Below are positions 36,840-46,940 of a stretch of 64,000 bases of DNA, piece by piece. The notes below the pieces were generated by a model. It was not told where the DNA came from and did no database searches. It saw nothing but the letters and a program-made list of their open reading frames with translations. The translations under genes and the position numbers were made by a program. The first letter of the stretch is position 1. Each line of letters begins with the position of its first letter. Source of the DNA: an uncultured Chlorobiota bacterium (lineage in GTDB: Bacteria; Bacteroidota; Ignavibacteria; UBA10030; UBA6906); assembly GCA_900696645.1 (NCBI GenBank), contig CAADGV010000033.1, positions 124,001-188,000 on the forward strand, given 5' to 3'.

Positions 36840-39824
36840 ATGAGGCGATTGTCATTATTTGTATGGTTGTCACTTATTGGAACTTCACTCTTTGCCCAGA
36901 GCATTGTGCAGGTTATCCCCTTGCCCAACACAACGTACTGGAACCAAGCATGGGGCTTGGCTCCGGGAGCCGGCGGAGCGCGACTCTTCATCAGCAGCGG
37001 AACGACAACAGCAGTGTTCAATCGGGGCCATATCTACTCACTGGATTCGAACGGCGTAGTTCTCGACAGCGTTGTCACCGGCTTGAACTCGAGTCAGGGG
37101 TTGGCTTGGGACGGAGAGTTCTTCTGGTACATTCGCGGCAGCGGCACAACGGGACGAATCTACAAAGTGAACACTGCCGGGGCGGTCGTTGATTCAATTA
37201 TTCCTCCATCCACCACCTGGTTTCTCGGCGGGGCGTGTTGGGATGGAACCGGTTTGTGGGTTTCGCTTTATTCTCCTAACACGTCTGCAGGACTTTACAA
37301 GTACAATGTGACCACAAAAACCATTATTGATACGATTCCTTCAATAGGTCAACAACCTCAGGGTATTGCATGGGACGGGGAGTATCTGTACTACGCAATG
37401 GATTTGAACAGCACCGAGCCGAACCTGAATCTGATTTACGTCGTCGATCCCGTTACTCGTGATACAGTCCGGACCATCCCGATGCCTGAAGGGCCGAATG
37501 TCGATTCAAATCCCCGCGGATTGGCGTGGGACGGGCGATATTTGTGGCTGGTTGCAGAGCCGGTTGGTGCCGCATCCGGGCGTTCACTTTACAAGTACGA
37601 CCTGAGCGGAACCGGGACGCCGGATATCGATATTGTCTCGCTTGTGGATTTTTTTGGAACCCGCATTGGTCAACCGAAGACAATTACTCTGAGTATCAGC
37701 AATCTGGGTACGGCGCCGTTGCAGATCGATAGCGTTCGTATTCTTCTTTCCACCCAAATAACAACGACGTTTGTAACGCCGGTTACCGTTCAGCCGAATG
37801 GTTCCATTCAATTCCCCGTTACATACACCCCAACAACTTTCGGAAAAGACTCCGCCAGCATACGCATCTACTCGAACGATCCGGACGAGTCAACGAAGAT
37901 TGTCGCTGCCCGGGGATACGGAATCCACGGGACGCCCGTGATCCTGAGTCCCTCCAACTATGATTATGCGGCACGGCGCGTCGGTAGTTCCAACTCGTGG
38001 TTGCTCACAATCGGGAATCAAGGCGGGCCGCAACTGTCGATTTCATCGCTTACAACGCTTACGAATATATTCAAAATTGATTCTGTCGGATTGCCCTTGC
38101 TCGTCGACTCTCTCGGGTCCGCCAACGTCCGGGTGTGGTTTATGCCAACGGCAGCCACGACATACACCGACACACTCAAAATTGCCAGCAACGCTTCGAA
38201 CGGTCCCGTTACCAATATCGTGTTGACGGGAACGGGGGACGTAACTCCGGTTCCGCTTGGCCAGCCGCTGTGGACATTTACTGTTCCGAACAACCCCCGC
38301 ACAAGCTCAAACCAAAAGTTAATGAAGGCTGTACGCGCTATCAGCGACATTACCGGAGACGGAAAGCCTGATGTTGTTGTATCTTGTGAAAACTACTTCA
38401 CGATGGCTCTCAACGGCAACGCGTCCGTTACGAACGATACGTTGTGGGCTTTCAATACATACATTGCCAATACAAGTGCCGGCTCAATCGGCACAACGGG
38501 GGACTATTCCCACCAAAAAGCTCTTGCGGTTGCCGACCTGAATCAAGATGGCTACAAAGATGTAATTATTGGAACCGGTGGCGGCAACGAGCATGTCTAT
38601 GCCATCAACGGCAGAACCGGACAAATGCTCTGGACATTCGGAACCGACCATCCCGATAGTTTTTCTCTGGGAGATTTCACGGGAGTTGACGTCAGTACAG
38701 ATTACAATAACGACGGCGTTCCGGATGTTATCGCGGCAGCAGCGGCAACACAATCCGGCGGTGTCGGCGGACGACGCAGCATATACCTCTTCAACGGCGC
38801 AAACGGTAATTTGCTGTGGGTATCGCCACTTCCCGGCTTCACGCATGGTGTAACTGCAATAGGAGATATTAGCGGGGACGGTATTCCCGATGTTATCGGA
38901 ACTGTTGGCGAGCCTTCCTACAAAGCAAGCGCGTTTAGCGGTGCAAATGGCGCTCTACTATGGGATTTCAGTGTTCCGACTGCAAGCGGCGGAGCAAAGG
39001 AAGTTCTCGCCTGGCCTGTTACCGGACAAACACCTGATGTTATTGTCAGCGCATTTTGGGGTCCGGTGTATCGCATTGACGGCGAATCCGGAACACAAAT
39101 CTGGTCGCGTGCAACCGGCGGCAGCGGTGTTATGCAGCTTGTCCGCCTAAAGGATGTGACCGGCGACGGCATTGACGAAATCCTCGCACCGTTACTCGGA
39201 GGTGGAATCTACTGCATCAATGGCGCAACGGGCGATATAGTCTGGTCGTTGCCCACAGGCAACACAATGGGAGCAGCCGCAATTCCCGATCTCAACAGCG
39301 ACGGATTTGACGATGTCGCAATTGCTGTGCAGAATCAGGGAACGATGATCGTGAAAGGGCAGGATGGATCGCAACTTGCCCTGTATGCGACCGGTACAGC
39401 ACAGACCCGCGAAGTTGCTGTTGTACCTGACATTGATGGTAACAACAGCTACGAGATTATTATGGGGGGACAGCAGGGTAACGTTGCGTTGCTCTCAGGC
39501 GGAAGCGGCGTGACGAGTGTCGGCTACGGCCCGACGGGAATCCCCGAAACGTACGAATTGGGACAGAACTACCCGAACCCGTTCAATCCTACCACAACCA
39601 TCAACATCACACTTCCCGTTATGTCGGATGTCAGACTTACCGTCTATGATGTGTTGGGGAAGGAAGTGAAGACGTTCTTCTATGAACATGTCCCCGCTGG
39701 TACACATCAGATTGTATGGGATGGAAAGAATCAAGTTGGAGGGTCAGTTGCAAGCGGTGTGTACTACTACCGGGCACATGCCGGAACGTGGGTTCAAACT
39801 AAGAGCATGATTCTGTTGCGATAG
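36840..39824 (+). CDS. T9SS-secreted protein with FG-GAP/VCBS-like repeats and choice-of-anchor-D domain
   Basis: 994 residues. Signal peptide (1-20, SLFAQ), a beta-propeller-like N-terminal region with repeated xGLAWDGxYL units (about 85-255), a choice-of-anchor-D/Hydin-like beta-sandwich (about 262-460), a second propeller with calcium-binding DxxGDGxxDV repeats (about 490-890; e.g. ITGDGKPDVVV, LNQDGYKDVII, ISGDGIPDVIG) and a T9SS sorting domain from NYPNPFNPTT (residue 910) ending SMILLR. Secreted surface adhesin or binding protein; ligand unknown. First of four tandem cargo genes. Confidence 0.88.
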   Translation: MRRLSLFVWLSLIGTSLFAQSIVQVIPLPNTTYWNQAWGLAPGAGGARLFISSGTTTAVFNRGHIYSLDSNGVVLDSVVTGLNSSQGLAWDGEFFWYIRGSGTTGRIYKVNTAGAVVDSIIPPSTTWFLGGACWDGTGLWVSLYSPNTSAGLYKYNVTTKTIIDTIPSIGQQPQGIAWDGEYLYYAMDLNSTEPNLNLIYVVDPVTRDTVRTIPMPEGPNVDSNPRGLAWDGRYLWLVAEPVGAASGRSLYKYDLSGTGTPDIDIVSLVDFFGTRIGQPKTITLSISNLGTAPLQIDSVRILLSTQITTTFVTPVTVQPNGSIQFPVTYTPTTFGKDSASIRIYSNDPDESTKIVAARGYGIHGTPVILSPSNYDYAARRVGSSNSWLLTIGNQGGPQLSISSLTTLTNIFKIDSVGLPLLVDSLGSANVRVWFMPTAATTYTDTLKIASNASNGPVTNIVLTGTGDVTPVPLGQPLWTFTVPNNPRTSSNQKLMKAVRAISDITGDGKPDVVVSCENYFTMALNGNASVTNDTLWAFNTYIANTSAGSIGTTGDYSHQKALAVADLNQDGYKDVIIGTGGGNEHVYAINGRTGQMLWTFGTDHPDSFSLGDFTGVDVSTDYNNDGVPDVIAAAAATQSGGVGGRRSIYLFNGANGNLLWVSPLPGFTHGVTAIGDISGDGIPDVIGTVGEPSYKASAFSGANGALLWDFSVPTASGGAKEVLAWPVTGQTPDVIVSAFWGPVYRIDGESGTQIWSRATGGSGVMQLVRLKDVTGDGIDEILAPLLGGGIYCINGATGDIVWSLPTGNTMGAAAIPDLNSDGFDDVAIAVQNQGTMIVKGQDGSQLALYATGTAQTREVAVVPDIDGNNSYEIIMGGQQGNVALLSGGSGVTSVGYGPTGIPETYELGQNYPNPFNPTTTINITLPVMSDVRLTVYDVLGKEVKTFFYEHVPAGTHQIVWDGKNQVGGSVASGVYYYRAHAGTWVQTKSMILLR

Positions 39825-39832
39825 GGAGAAAA

Positions 39833-41851
39833 ATGAAGCGATTGGTTTTTTCAGCGGCTGCATTCTTTTTTGCTGCCGGAATTGCGATGTCTCAAGTCGC
39901 AGCGCGGATTTCCGTTCAGGATGAAGAAGATGTAATTACGCTGCATCAGTTGGGATTCCGGATTGATGATGCGAAAATCCGTGAACGTGTTGCATTCGAT
40001 GGGTCCCGGCGGTATCAAATTTCTTACAATCCTGAGAACCGGTTCGTCACCATCATCGGAAGCGACAGGCAAATAGAAACAGCAAGGGGGAGGGGATTCG
40101 ACATCCTCTCCCTTCAGTATCTTTCCGATGAATCCTCGCCAATGCTTCACACCGCGAACGTGGACACGATTCCGTTTCAATTCGGCTGGCCCCGGACAAT
40201 CTTCAACGGATTGTCGCTGTACGAAAACAGTCCCACAATTGCCGATATCAACAAAGACGGGCAGTTGAATGTTTCAGTTACGAACGCATGGGGCTCGTAT
40301 CAACCGACCAATCCGCCGTACGTTATTACATGGCGAAGAAACGGCGCGTACTTACCCGGCTTTCCGACTCCGCTTGAGCCCGGTTTCTTGCAGAGCAGTG
40401 CAGACGCGGGCATCTCTGCTGCGGGAGATATTTTCGGAGATGATAAGTTGGAGATTGTTTGCGGCGATGAAAACGGCTATCTCTACGCATTTAATTCAGA
40501 AGGATCGTCACTCGCAGGCTTTCCTATTAACTTCGGCTCTCTCGTCGGCGTGTTCACTCCGGCACTTGCAGACTTTGACGGAGATGGAAAATGCGAAATT
40601 GCCGTCATCTCACACAATTGGGATTCTCCGTACGGCAATGCATTTCTTCATCTTTTCAAAGTCACATCAACCGGGCCGGTGGAGATGCCGGGCTTTCCTG
40701 TTGATCTCCAGAGAGGCGCCCAAAACAGTCCGGCAATAGGCGACCTTGATGGAGATGGTTCGCTCGAAATCGTTGTAGGGACAGGCGGCATCGTTGCGAA
40801 TCCGATTGCACGCATTATTGCTTTCCGTTCGAGCGGACAAGTGATGAACGGATTTCCGTTTCTCGTTGGTGCGAACAGTGTCGGCAATTCCCCAACGCTG
40901 TACGACGTGACAAATGACGGAAAGCTTGAGATTCTCATTCGCATGAAGCCGGACAACGACATCAACGGGATTTATGCGATTGATTATCAAGGCCAGATTG
41001 TTCCGGGCTATCCGTTCCCGATTACCTACGGCAATCCGGGAGCCTGCGTTGCCGTTGGCGACATGAACGGCGACGGAATTCCCGAGCTTGCATACGGTGG
41101 AGTTGAGGCTGTTGATTCCGGCAAGGTGTGGGCCTACGATCTTTCGGGCAATCTTCTTCCCGGGTATCCCGCCCGCGTGTTTCGAACTTGGGTGGATGGC
41201 TCCGTTGCAATCGCCGACGTTGATGGCGACGGCAATGGGGATGTTGTGTGTGGAACGAACGGCGTTTCCAACAAGCCAGGCGTGATTTGCGGTTTCAATC
41301 ATCTCGGACAAACAGTACAGGGTTTTCCGTTGATGCCGGGGAATCCCTTGTTGAACAGTTTCGAAACCCATCCCACTGTGGTCGATATTGACGGCGATGG
41401 CGACACGGAAATTTTTGCCGGACGGCTGGATAAATATGTGTACGGTTGGGATACCCCCGGAATTTTCGATTCAACGAAGGCGTGGCGAACATTCAAAGGA
41501 AATGCCGCACGCACGGGAGGGCAATTGAGAAGTCCCTGGGCTGTTTCTGTTCGTGATCGGGAGTATCGGCCTGCAGAGTTTAAGTTGGAGCAGAACTATC
41601 CGAATCCGTTCAATCCGTCAACAACAATAAGGATTAGCATTCCGGAACAAACCGGTTTCAGTCTCACGATTCATGATATACTCGGCAGGCAAGTCAAAAC
41701 ATACTTGTTTGACAATGCATCGGCCGCGGTTTACGGCATAGTATGGGACGGAACGAACGAAAATGGCCAGTCTGCCGCGAGCGGTGTTTATTTCTATCAG
41801 TTGCGGGCCGGTTCGTTCGTTCAAAGTCGTCGAATGATGTTGGTTCGGTGA
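39833..41851 (+). CDS. T9SS-secreted FG-GAP/VCBS-repeat protein
   Basis: 672 residues. Signal peptide (1-20, GIAMSQ), a propeller of DxxGDGxxEI repeats (ADINKDGQLNV, LADFDGDGKCEIA, IGDLDGDGSLEIV, DMNGDGIPELA, VDGDGNGDVVC, DIDGDGDTEIF), and a T9SS C-terminal domain from NYPNPFNPST (residue 588) ending RMMLVR. The repeats bind calcium and form an integrin-like propeller. It starts 8 bp after the preceding cargo gene, so both are on one mRNA. Likely surface-attached; ligand unknown. Confidence 0.88.
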   Translation: MKRLVFSAAAFFFAAGIAMSQVAARISVQDEEDVITLHQLGFRIDDAKIRERVAFDGSRRYQISYNPENRFVTIIGSDRQIETARGRGFDILSLQYLSDESSPMLHTANVDTIPFQFGWPRTIFNGLSLYENSPTIADINKDGQLNVSVTNAWGSYQPTNPPYVITWRRNGAYLPGFPTPLEPGFLQSSADAGISAAGDIFGDDKLEIVCGDENGYLYAFNSEGSSLAGFPINFGSLVGVFTPALADFDGDGKCEIAVISHNWDSPYGNAFLHLFKVTSTGPVEMPGFPVDLQRGAQNSPAIGDLDGDGSLEIVVGTGGIVANPIARIIAFRSSGQVMNGFPFLVGANSVGNSPTLYDVTNDGKLEILIRMKPDNDINGIYAIDYQGQIVPGYPFPITYGNPGACVAVGDMNGDGIPELAYGGVEAVDSGKVWAYDLSGNLLPGYPARVFRTWVDGSVAIADVDGDGNGDVVCGTNGVSNKPGVICGFNHLGQTVQGFPLMPGNPLLNSFETHPTVVDIDGDGDTEIFAGRLDKYVYGWDTPGIFDSTKAWRTFKGNAARTGGQLRSPWAVSVRDREYRPAEFKLEQNYPNPFNPSTTIRISIPEQTGFSLTIHDILGRQVKTYLFDNASAAVYGIVWDGTNENGQSAASGVYFYQLRAGSFVQSRRMMLVR

Positions 41852-41899
41852 GATTGCTTGATAGTTTGACATTGTTTTAGCATTTTGCATCTGTAAATA

Positions 41900-41941
41900 G
41901 GCGGCAGTATTCACCATCCTTGACTGCCGCCGAGCTGTTCC
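41900..41941 (+). other. inverted repeat in the gap before the M28 gene
   Basis: GGCGGCAGT (41900-41908) and ACTGCCGCC (41933-41941) pair perfectly around a 24-nt loop, without a T-run. A TTGACA at 41866-41871 lies just upstream, but no matching -10 box is found. It may be a leader structure or weak terminator. Confidence 0.35.
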
Positions 41942-42043
41942 TTCCCACATTCCATCCAGAAAAATCTCCGGTCGTCACATTCAGCTGTCTATCTCCGGCA
42001 GGAGTGGGAAGCATTTTGTATTCGTTAACAGGAGGAGTTTGTC

Positions 42044-44212
42044 ATGATACGAATCTTTACCATTTGCTCAGTCCTCGTCTGCATGTTCTTTGTTTTCCCT
42101 GTATTGTCTAATGCTCAAGTCGATGAAGTGCTGGTCACGATTCCGTCGGTTTCGGCAACAGAAGCTGTCCGTGTGGCCCCGTCACCGATTCATTTCTACC
42201 ATCGCTTGGAAGACGGTTATCTCGCGGGAACAAGCAGGATCACAACATCATATCTCAAGAAGAGAGGGATAGATGTTGTGGTTGTGGATGATCAACCTTG
42301 GAGTGAATCCTACGCAATAGTGGCGAAGCCGCATCCGGGCAAAGCAGATGTAAGTCTGGACAATTTGACGGGACGAGTGTTACTTGCAGGCAACGATTTC
42401 AGGCTCGTCAAAGGATCGGAATCCTACTTTGAGCGCTTGCGTGAACAAGGTTTTGTATGTGTGGAAATTGATAAATGGGAAGTGCCCATTGATGCAACAA
42501 CAACCCGTCTACCTGAGAACATTGGTCAGCATCGCTACGGCCTGATCGACACACTCATTTCATTTGTATCGGATACTTCCATCAGGGAATACATACAGGC
42601 GATGCAGAATTTCGGAACCCGCTACTGGAATAATGCGAATCGGGATTCTGTATCAAAGTGGGTACGTGCAAAGTATCTCGAAACAGGTATCGCAGATGTC
42701 AAACTGGACAGCTTCCAGTACAGCAGCACATGGCAAGCGAATGTTGTTGCCACGATCCCCGGAACTGTTGATCCGTCGAAGGAGCTTATAGTAGGGGGCC
42801 ATCATGATTCGTACAATTCGGCAAACCAGAATCTTGCTCCCGGTGCAGACGATAATGCCTCCGGCGCGGCCGGGGCAATCGAGATGGCCCGGGTTCTGAA
42901 ACTGAGAAATTACCAACCCGCGTACACGATGCGTTTCATGGGATATGCCGCTGAGGAAGCCGGCCTTCGTGGCAGTGCAAGCTATGCACAACGGGCGAGG
43001 GCTGCGAATCGGGATATCCGATGCATGCAAAACTACGACATGATTGCAAACCGGTATCAGGCCCCGACTGACCAGAGCGTATATGTAGTATGGTATACAA
43101 CGAGTGAAGCATACCGGGACTTGCACGCAACGATGATGCAGATGTACACGCCGCTTATTCCGGTTCCCACAACGTCATATCGCTCGGGAAGCGACAGCTA
43201 CTCATTCTGGCAGCAAAACTATCGGACGGTATTTATCATTGAACGAAACTTCAGTCCGTATTATCACAGCCAGAACGATCTCCTGCAATATCTTGACATG
43301 ACATATTGTGCCAACATTGTCAAGTCGGGCTTGGCAATGTTGGTTACGCTCGACCAAATGCCCGCCTCGGTTGCAAATCTCCGTGTGCTCGATCGGGGGA
43401 ACGGGACGTCATTGCGTGTTAGCTGGGACAGCGTCCAGGTTCCCGATTTTGCATTGTACAGAATCTATGTCGGTAGAATCCCCGGTGTGTATGACACGAT
43501 CTACACACAAACCACACGCTCGCGTACAATCACCGGATTAACAGAAGGCACGTCATACATTATCGGCGTCTCGATCGTTGATTTGGTTGGACGGGAAGGA
43601 ATGGTTACGGAATTGACCGGCGTTCCCCGAAGTGTGCCCTTGCCTCCCGCAGGACTCGCTACGGAGGGGCTGTCCGGATGTGTCAAGCTGAATTGGCGCA
43701 AGAATACAGAAATGGATATGCTGGGTTATAATGTGTACAGAACGATGGTGCCTATTCCCGGTGCGCCGTTCATGATGCTCACATCAGCACCAACTCTCGA
43801 CACACTCTGGATGGATAGTCTTCAGAATACAGGCGTCTATGAGTATTACGTCACGGCAGTTGATTCACAAATGCATGAAAGTGCCCCGTCGGATACAGTG
43901 CAGGGGAGTGTCCTAACGGGTATCAACCAAGAAACGGAGATCTCGCCATTCGCTTTCAGGCTTTATGGCAATTATCCGAACCCGTTCAATCCTTCCACCG
44001 GCATCCGTTATGAGATCGGGCAGTCCGGCCATGTGGAGATTCGGGTATTCGATATGTTGGGCAGGGAAGTTGACATTCTCGTCAGCGAGCGAAAGTCCGC
44101 AGGCTCGTACGTAGCAATGTGGAATGCACGAGAAGCAGCAAGCGGTGTTTATTACGTTCAGCTGAAAGCTGAAGGGCGAATGGCCAGCCATCGAATGGTC
44201 TTGATGAAGTGA
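42044..44212 (+). CDS. T9SS-secreted M28-family zinc peptidase
   Basis: 722 residues. Signal peptide (1-25, VLSNAQ). M28 aminopeptidase-type catalytic domain (about 170-435) with metal ligands and catalytic residues in order: H253/D255 (GGHHDSY), D269 (PGADDNASG), E304-E305 (AAEEAGLRGS), a DMI near 334 and a late His in YYHSQND. Two fibronectin-III-like domains follow (about 445-625), then the T9SS sorting domain from residue 643 (NYPNPFNPST). It would cleave peptides outside the cell. AGGAGGAG sits just before ATG 42044. Confidence 0.9.
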   Translation: MIRIFTICSVLVCMFFVFPVLSNAQVDEVLVTIPSVSATEAVRVAPSPIHFYHRLEDGYLAGTSRITTSYLKKRGIDVVVVDDQPWSESYAIVAKPHPGKADVSLDNLTGRVLLAGNDFRLVKGSESYFERLREQGFVCVEIDKWEVPIDATTTRLPENIGQHRYGLIDTLISFVSDTSIREYIQAMQNFGTRYWNNANRDSVSKWVRAKYLETGIADVKLDSFQYSSTWQANVVATIPGTVDPSKELIVGGHHDSYNSANQNLAPGADDNASGAAGAIEMARVLKLRNYQPAYTMRFMGYAAEEAGLRGSASYAQRARAANRDIRCMQNYDMIANRYQAPTDQSVYVVWYTTSEAYRDLHATMMQMYTPLIPVPTTSYRSGSDSYSFWQQNYRTVFIIERNFSPYYHSQNDLLQYLDMTYCANIVKSGLAMLVTLDQMPASVANLRVLDRGNGTSLRVSWDSVQVPDFALYRIYVGRIPGVYDTIYTQTTRSRTITGLTEGTSYIIGVSIVDLVGREGMVTELTGVPRSVPLPPAGLATEGLSGCVKLNWRKNTEMDMLGYNVYRTMVPIPGAPFMMLTSAPTLDTLWMDSLQNTGVYEYYVTAVDSQMHESAPSDTVQGSVLTGINQETEISPFAFRLYGNYPNPFNPSTGIRYEIGQSGHVEIRVFDMLGREVDILVSERKSAGSYVAMWNAREAASGVYYVQLKAEGRMASHRMVLMK

Positions 44213-44219
44213 AAGACAG

Positions 44220-45917
44220 ATGATAGCGAGGCCAAAACTTCTGTTTGCAATTGTGGCGGTTTGCGCGCTTACGATCAGAACCGTTGCCCAGGTTCCGTTC
44301 AGTACATCACCCACCTGGATTTCGACCGACGTTGCAAACTACTCGACAGGTTGTGCTTGGGCGGATATCAACCAGGACGGGTGGCTTGATCTCGTTGTCG
44401 CAAACGGCAACGATATGGCCCGCCAGCGCGTAGTTGTATATTTGAATAATGGAAATGGAACTCTGCCCGCAACACCTTCCTGGCAATCGTCTGATGTTGA
44501 CTATCACGGACATCTTTCCGTCGGTGATGTGAACGGCGACGGATATCCTGATGTTGCCGTGTCGGTGTACATCGGGGGCGCCGGATTCAGTCAGAAGGGG
44601 AAAGTGAAACTCTACATAAACAATAACGGCACGCTTTCGTCCAACCCGGCGTGGGTTTCTTCTGATGCAGTGTACTCGTTCAGTTGCGCGTTCGGTGATG
44701 CCGACGGCGATGGCGACTTGGACCTTGCCGTTGCCGGAGGTGAATCGTATAACAACCGATCTGAGCAGAACAGAATCTACTACAACAGATCGGGGGTTCT
44801 GGATTCACTTCCGCAATGGAAGGCACGCGATGCGGGGTACAGCTACGACGTCACGTGGGCTGATATCGACAATGACGGTGATCTCGATCTCGTCTTCGCG
44901 AACGAAAAAGGCTCGAACCGGGTTTTCATGAACTACGGCGATACGATTGGCACAGTGCCAATTTGGCTTTCCGCCGATGGAGCGCTTAATGCGAATTCCC
45001 TATTCGTTGCTGATCTCGATGGTAACGGCCTGCTCGACCTGGCAGTCTCCGACAACAATCAGTTGGGAGGAACCGGAAGGTTCAAACTGTATCGAAATCA
45101 AGGAGGAAGACTGGATTCGATTCCGTTTTGGACTTCGTCGTTCTCAGGATACGGTTCGGGAATAAATCTCGCGGATATCGACTATGATGGCGATCGTGAT
45201 TTGATAACCGGCGGCTGGTGGAATCCACTTCGCATATACACAAATCAGAACGGGAGTTTCACATCAACTCCGCAATGGACTTCCGCCACAAACAGCGTTG
45301 TTGAAGCAATCGTTTTCGGCGACTATGATAATGACGGATTGGATACGCTGAATCTCCAATTCGTCAGTGACGGTCAGAAGAAACTGTACTATTTGCCAAG
45401 GGCGCCCATTCAACGCATCCTTCGTCTGACGTGGAATGGCGATCCCGATTCGGTTGCGCCGTATTGTTACGATCTTGAGAATGGCTGGATCAGCTTTTCG
45501 CTTCCGGCAGGTCCGGGTACACTCATCGACGTGCGGGCGGTTGTTTCGCACGATCTCGATTTTGCTGTCAGCAATTGGGATAACAGTATCGGGAACTACG
45601 TCTTCAAAAATACCATAACCGTTTCCGTCGGCGGGGAGAATCACACTCTATCTCAATTCAGATTGTATCAGAACTATCCCAACCCGTTCAATCCCTCAAC
45701 ACACATTACGTATGAAATAGAAAGTAGCGGGCTGATTGCTTTGAAGGTATATGACTTGCTCGGCCGACAGATTGCGATTCTTGTGAATGAGGAAAAACCC
45801 CGCGGCGTGCATACGATTCAATGGAAACCGCAGGAATGGCTTTCAAGCGGCGTGTATCTTATAAGACTGGAGGCAAGCGGGAGAACTGCCACGACTCGAA
45901 TGGTTTTGTTGAGATAG
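44220..45917 (+). CDS. T9SS-secreted FG-GAP/VCBS-repeat protein
   Basis: 565 residues. Signal peptide (1-25, TIRTVAQ), then seven or so propeller repeats, each around D-xNQDG / DxDGDGDLD calcium loops (ADINQDGWLDLVV, VNGDGYPDVAV, ADGDGDLDLAVA, DNDGDLDLVFAN, DLDGNGLLDLAV, DYDGDRDLITG), a beta domain, and the sorting domain from residue 485 (NYPNPFNPST) ending RMVLLR. Starts 7 bp after the M28 gene and is closed by a terminator. Surface or secreted protein of unknown ligand. Confidence 0.87.
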   Translation: MIARPKLLFAIVAVCALTIRTVAQVPFSTSPTWISTDVANYSTGCAWADINQDGWLDLVVANGNDMARQRVVVYLNNGNGTLPATPSWQSSDVDYHGHLSVGDVNGDGYPDVAVSVYIGGAGFSQKGKVKLYINNNGTLSSNPAWVSSDAVYSFSCAFGDADGDGDLDLAVAGGESYNNRSEQNRIYYNRSGVLDSLPQWKARDAGYSYDVTWADIDNDGDLDLVFANEKGSNRVFMNYGDTIGTVPIWLSADGALNANSLFVADLDGNGLLDLAVSDNNQLGGTGRFKLYRNQGGRLDSIPFWTSSFSGYGSGINLADIDYDGDRDLITGGWWNPLRIYTNQNGSFTSTPQWTSATNSVVEAIVFGDYDNDGLDTLNLQFVSDGQKKLYYLPRAPIQRILRLTWNGDPDSVAPYCYDLENGWISFSLPAGPGTLIDVRAVVSHDLDFAVSNWDNSIGNYVFKNTITVSVGGENHTLSQFRLYQNYPNPFNPSTHITYEIESSGLIALKVYDLLGRQIAILVNEEKPRGVHTIQWKPQEWLSSGVYLIRLEASGRTATTRMVLLR

Positions 45918-45939
45918 AAAAGGTCCTTTTTTCACGGCG

Positions 45940-45964
45940 AACCCGTCATTTGACGGGTTTTTTT
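45940..45964 (+). terminator. Rho-independent terminator after the T9SS cargo genes
   Basis: AACCCGTCA (45940-45948) pairs with TGACGGGTT (45951-45959), tight TT loop, followed by seven T. Ends the run of cargo genes. Confidence 0.88.
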
Positions 45965-46004
45965 GTTGCACTAACGCCTTGCCTGTGAGGACAACTCTTG
46001 TATC

Positions 46005-46898
46005 TTGAGAATAGATCAAAAACAGCCACAGGTATTCTTGATTTCCATTCGGATTCTTCTCCTTCTCTGCGCCACAATCTGGGGCTGGACATTTGTTGCC
46101 ACAAAAATTTGTCTGGCTTATCTTGATCCGTACGAACTTGTCGGGCTACGTTTCGGCATTGGGCTGCCTGTCCTTTTTCTTGTCATCCGACTGAAAGGAC
46201 TTCGGATAGGGTTTTCGAGACGTGAGTACGGCTCGTTGGCTGTAGGGGCCGTTATCATCGGTTTGCATTTTCTGATCCAGGCCGTTGCCCTGAACTATAC
46301 CTCTGCAACAAATACAGGCTGGATAATCGCCGCAACACCTCTTGCGCTTGCCGGACTTTCGTTTCTCATTCTGAAAGAACGAATAGGGCAGAAAGAAATC
46401 GTCGGAATAGCGGTCGCAACGTTCGGCATCATCATTCTCGTTTCAAGAGGCGACTTCACAAGTCTCGGCTGGCTGACAAGTATTGGAGATTGGCTGATCT
46501 TGGCGTCAGCCCACACGTGGGCGTTATATACGATCGCCACCCGAAACATCTCCCGCTCGCGCAACCCGCTTACAGTGACGCTGCTTGTGTTTGTTCCTGT
46601 TACCGTGTTGTGTCTTTCATACATCGTTGTCGCAAAAGATATCTCAACAATCATGGTACTCCCTCCGGATGCGCTTGTTGCTCTGTTGTTTCTGGGCGTC
46701 CTGGGAACATCGGCGCAATGGTTCTGGCAAATCGGGATAGCGAAAATAGGGGCCACAAGGGCAGGTATCTTCCTTTATCTTGAACCGATTGCAACAACAA
46801 TGCTGGCAATTCCGTTATTGAATGAGTCCTTCACAATCGTTACGGCGTGCGGCGGCTTGCTGGTGATGGCAGCCGTTTGGTGGGCGCAACGCAAGTAA
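46005..46898 (+). CDS. EamA/DMT-family transporter
   Basis: 297 residues with ten hydrophobic segments in two EamA halves (first: LLLLCATIWGWTFVATKICLAYLDPYELVGLRFGIGLP; second: GDWLILASAHTWALYTIATRNISR). Drug/metabolite exporters of this type move small amines, nucleotide precursors or amino acids; the substrate cannot be guessed. The start is a TTG at 46005 with GAGGA 14 bp upstream; no ATG is closer to the first membrane helix. Begins 40 bp after the cargo-gene terminator, so it has its own promoter, which I do not see. Confidence 0.82.
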   Translation: MRIDQKQPQVFLISIRILLLLCATIWGWTFVATKICLAYLDPYELVGLRFGIGLPVLFLVIRLKGLRIGFSRREYGSLAVGAVIIGLHFLIQAVALNYTSATNTGWIIAATPLALAGLSFLILKERIGQKEIVGIAVATFGIIILVSRGDFTSLGWLTSIGDWLILASAHTWALYTIATRNISRSRNPLTVTLLVFVPVTVLCLSYIVVAKDISTIMVLPPDALVALLFLGVLGTSAQWFWQIGIAKIGATRAGIFLYLEPIATTMLAIPLLNESFTIVTACGGLLVMAAVWWAQRK

Positions 46899-46940
46899 CT
46901 GCATCGCTTGCTATTTCACATATCACGAGGAGAACAACAA

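Noticed and set aside
36629-37021. longer N-terminus for the M16 catalytic subunit
   Set aside because: Has no signal peptide, while ATG 36628 has a clear AAGGAG and a signal segment.
41900-41941. terminator of the second T9SS cargo gene
   Set aside because: The hairpin has no T-run and a long loop; listed only as an inverted repeat.
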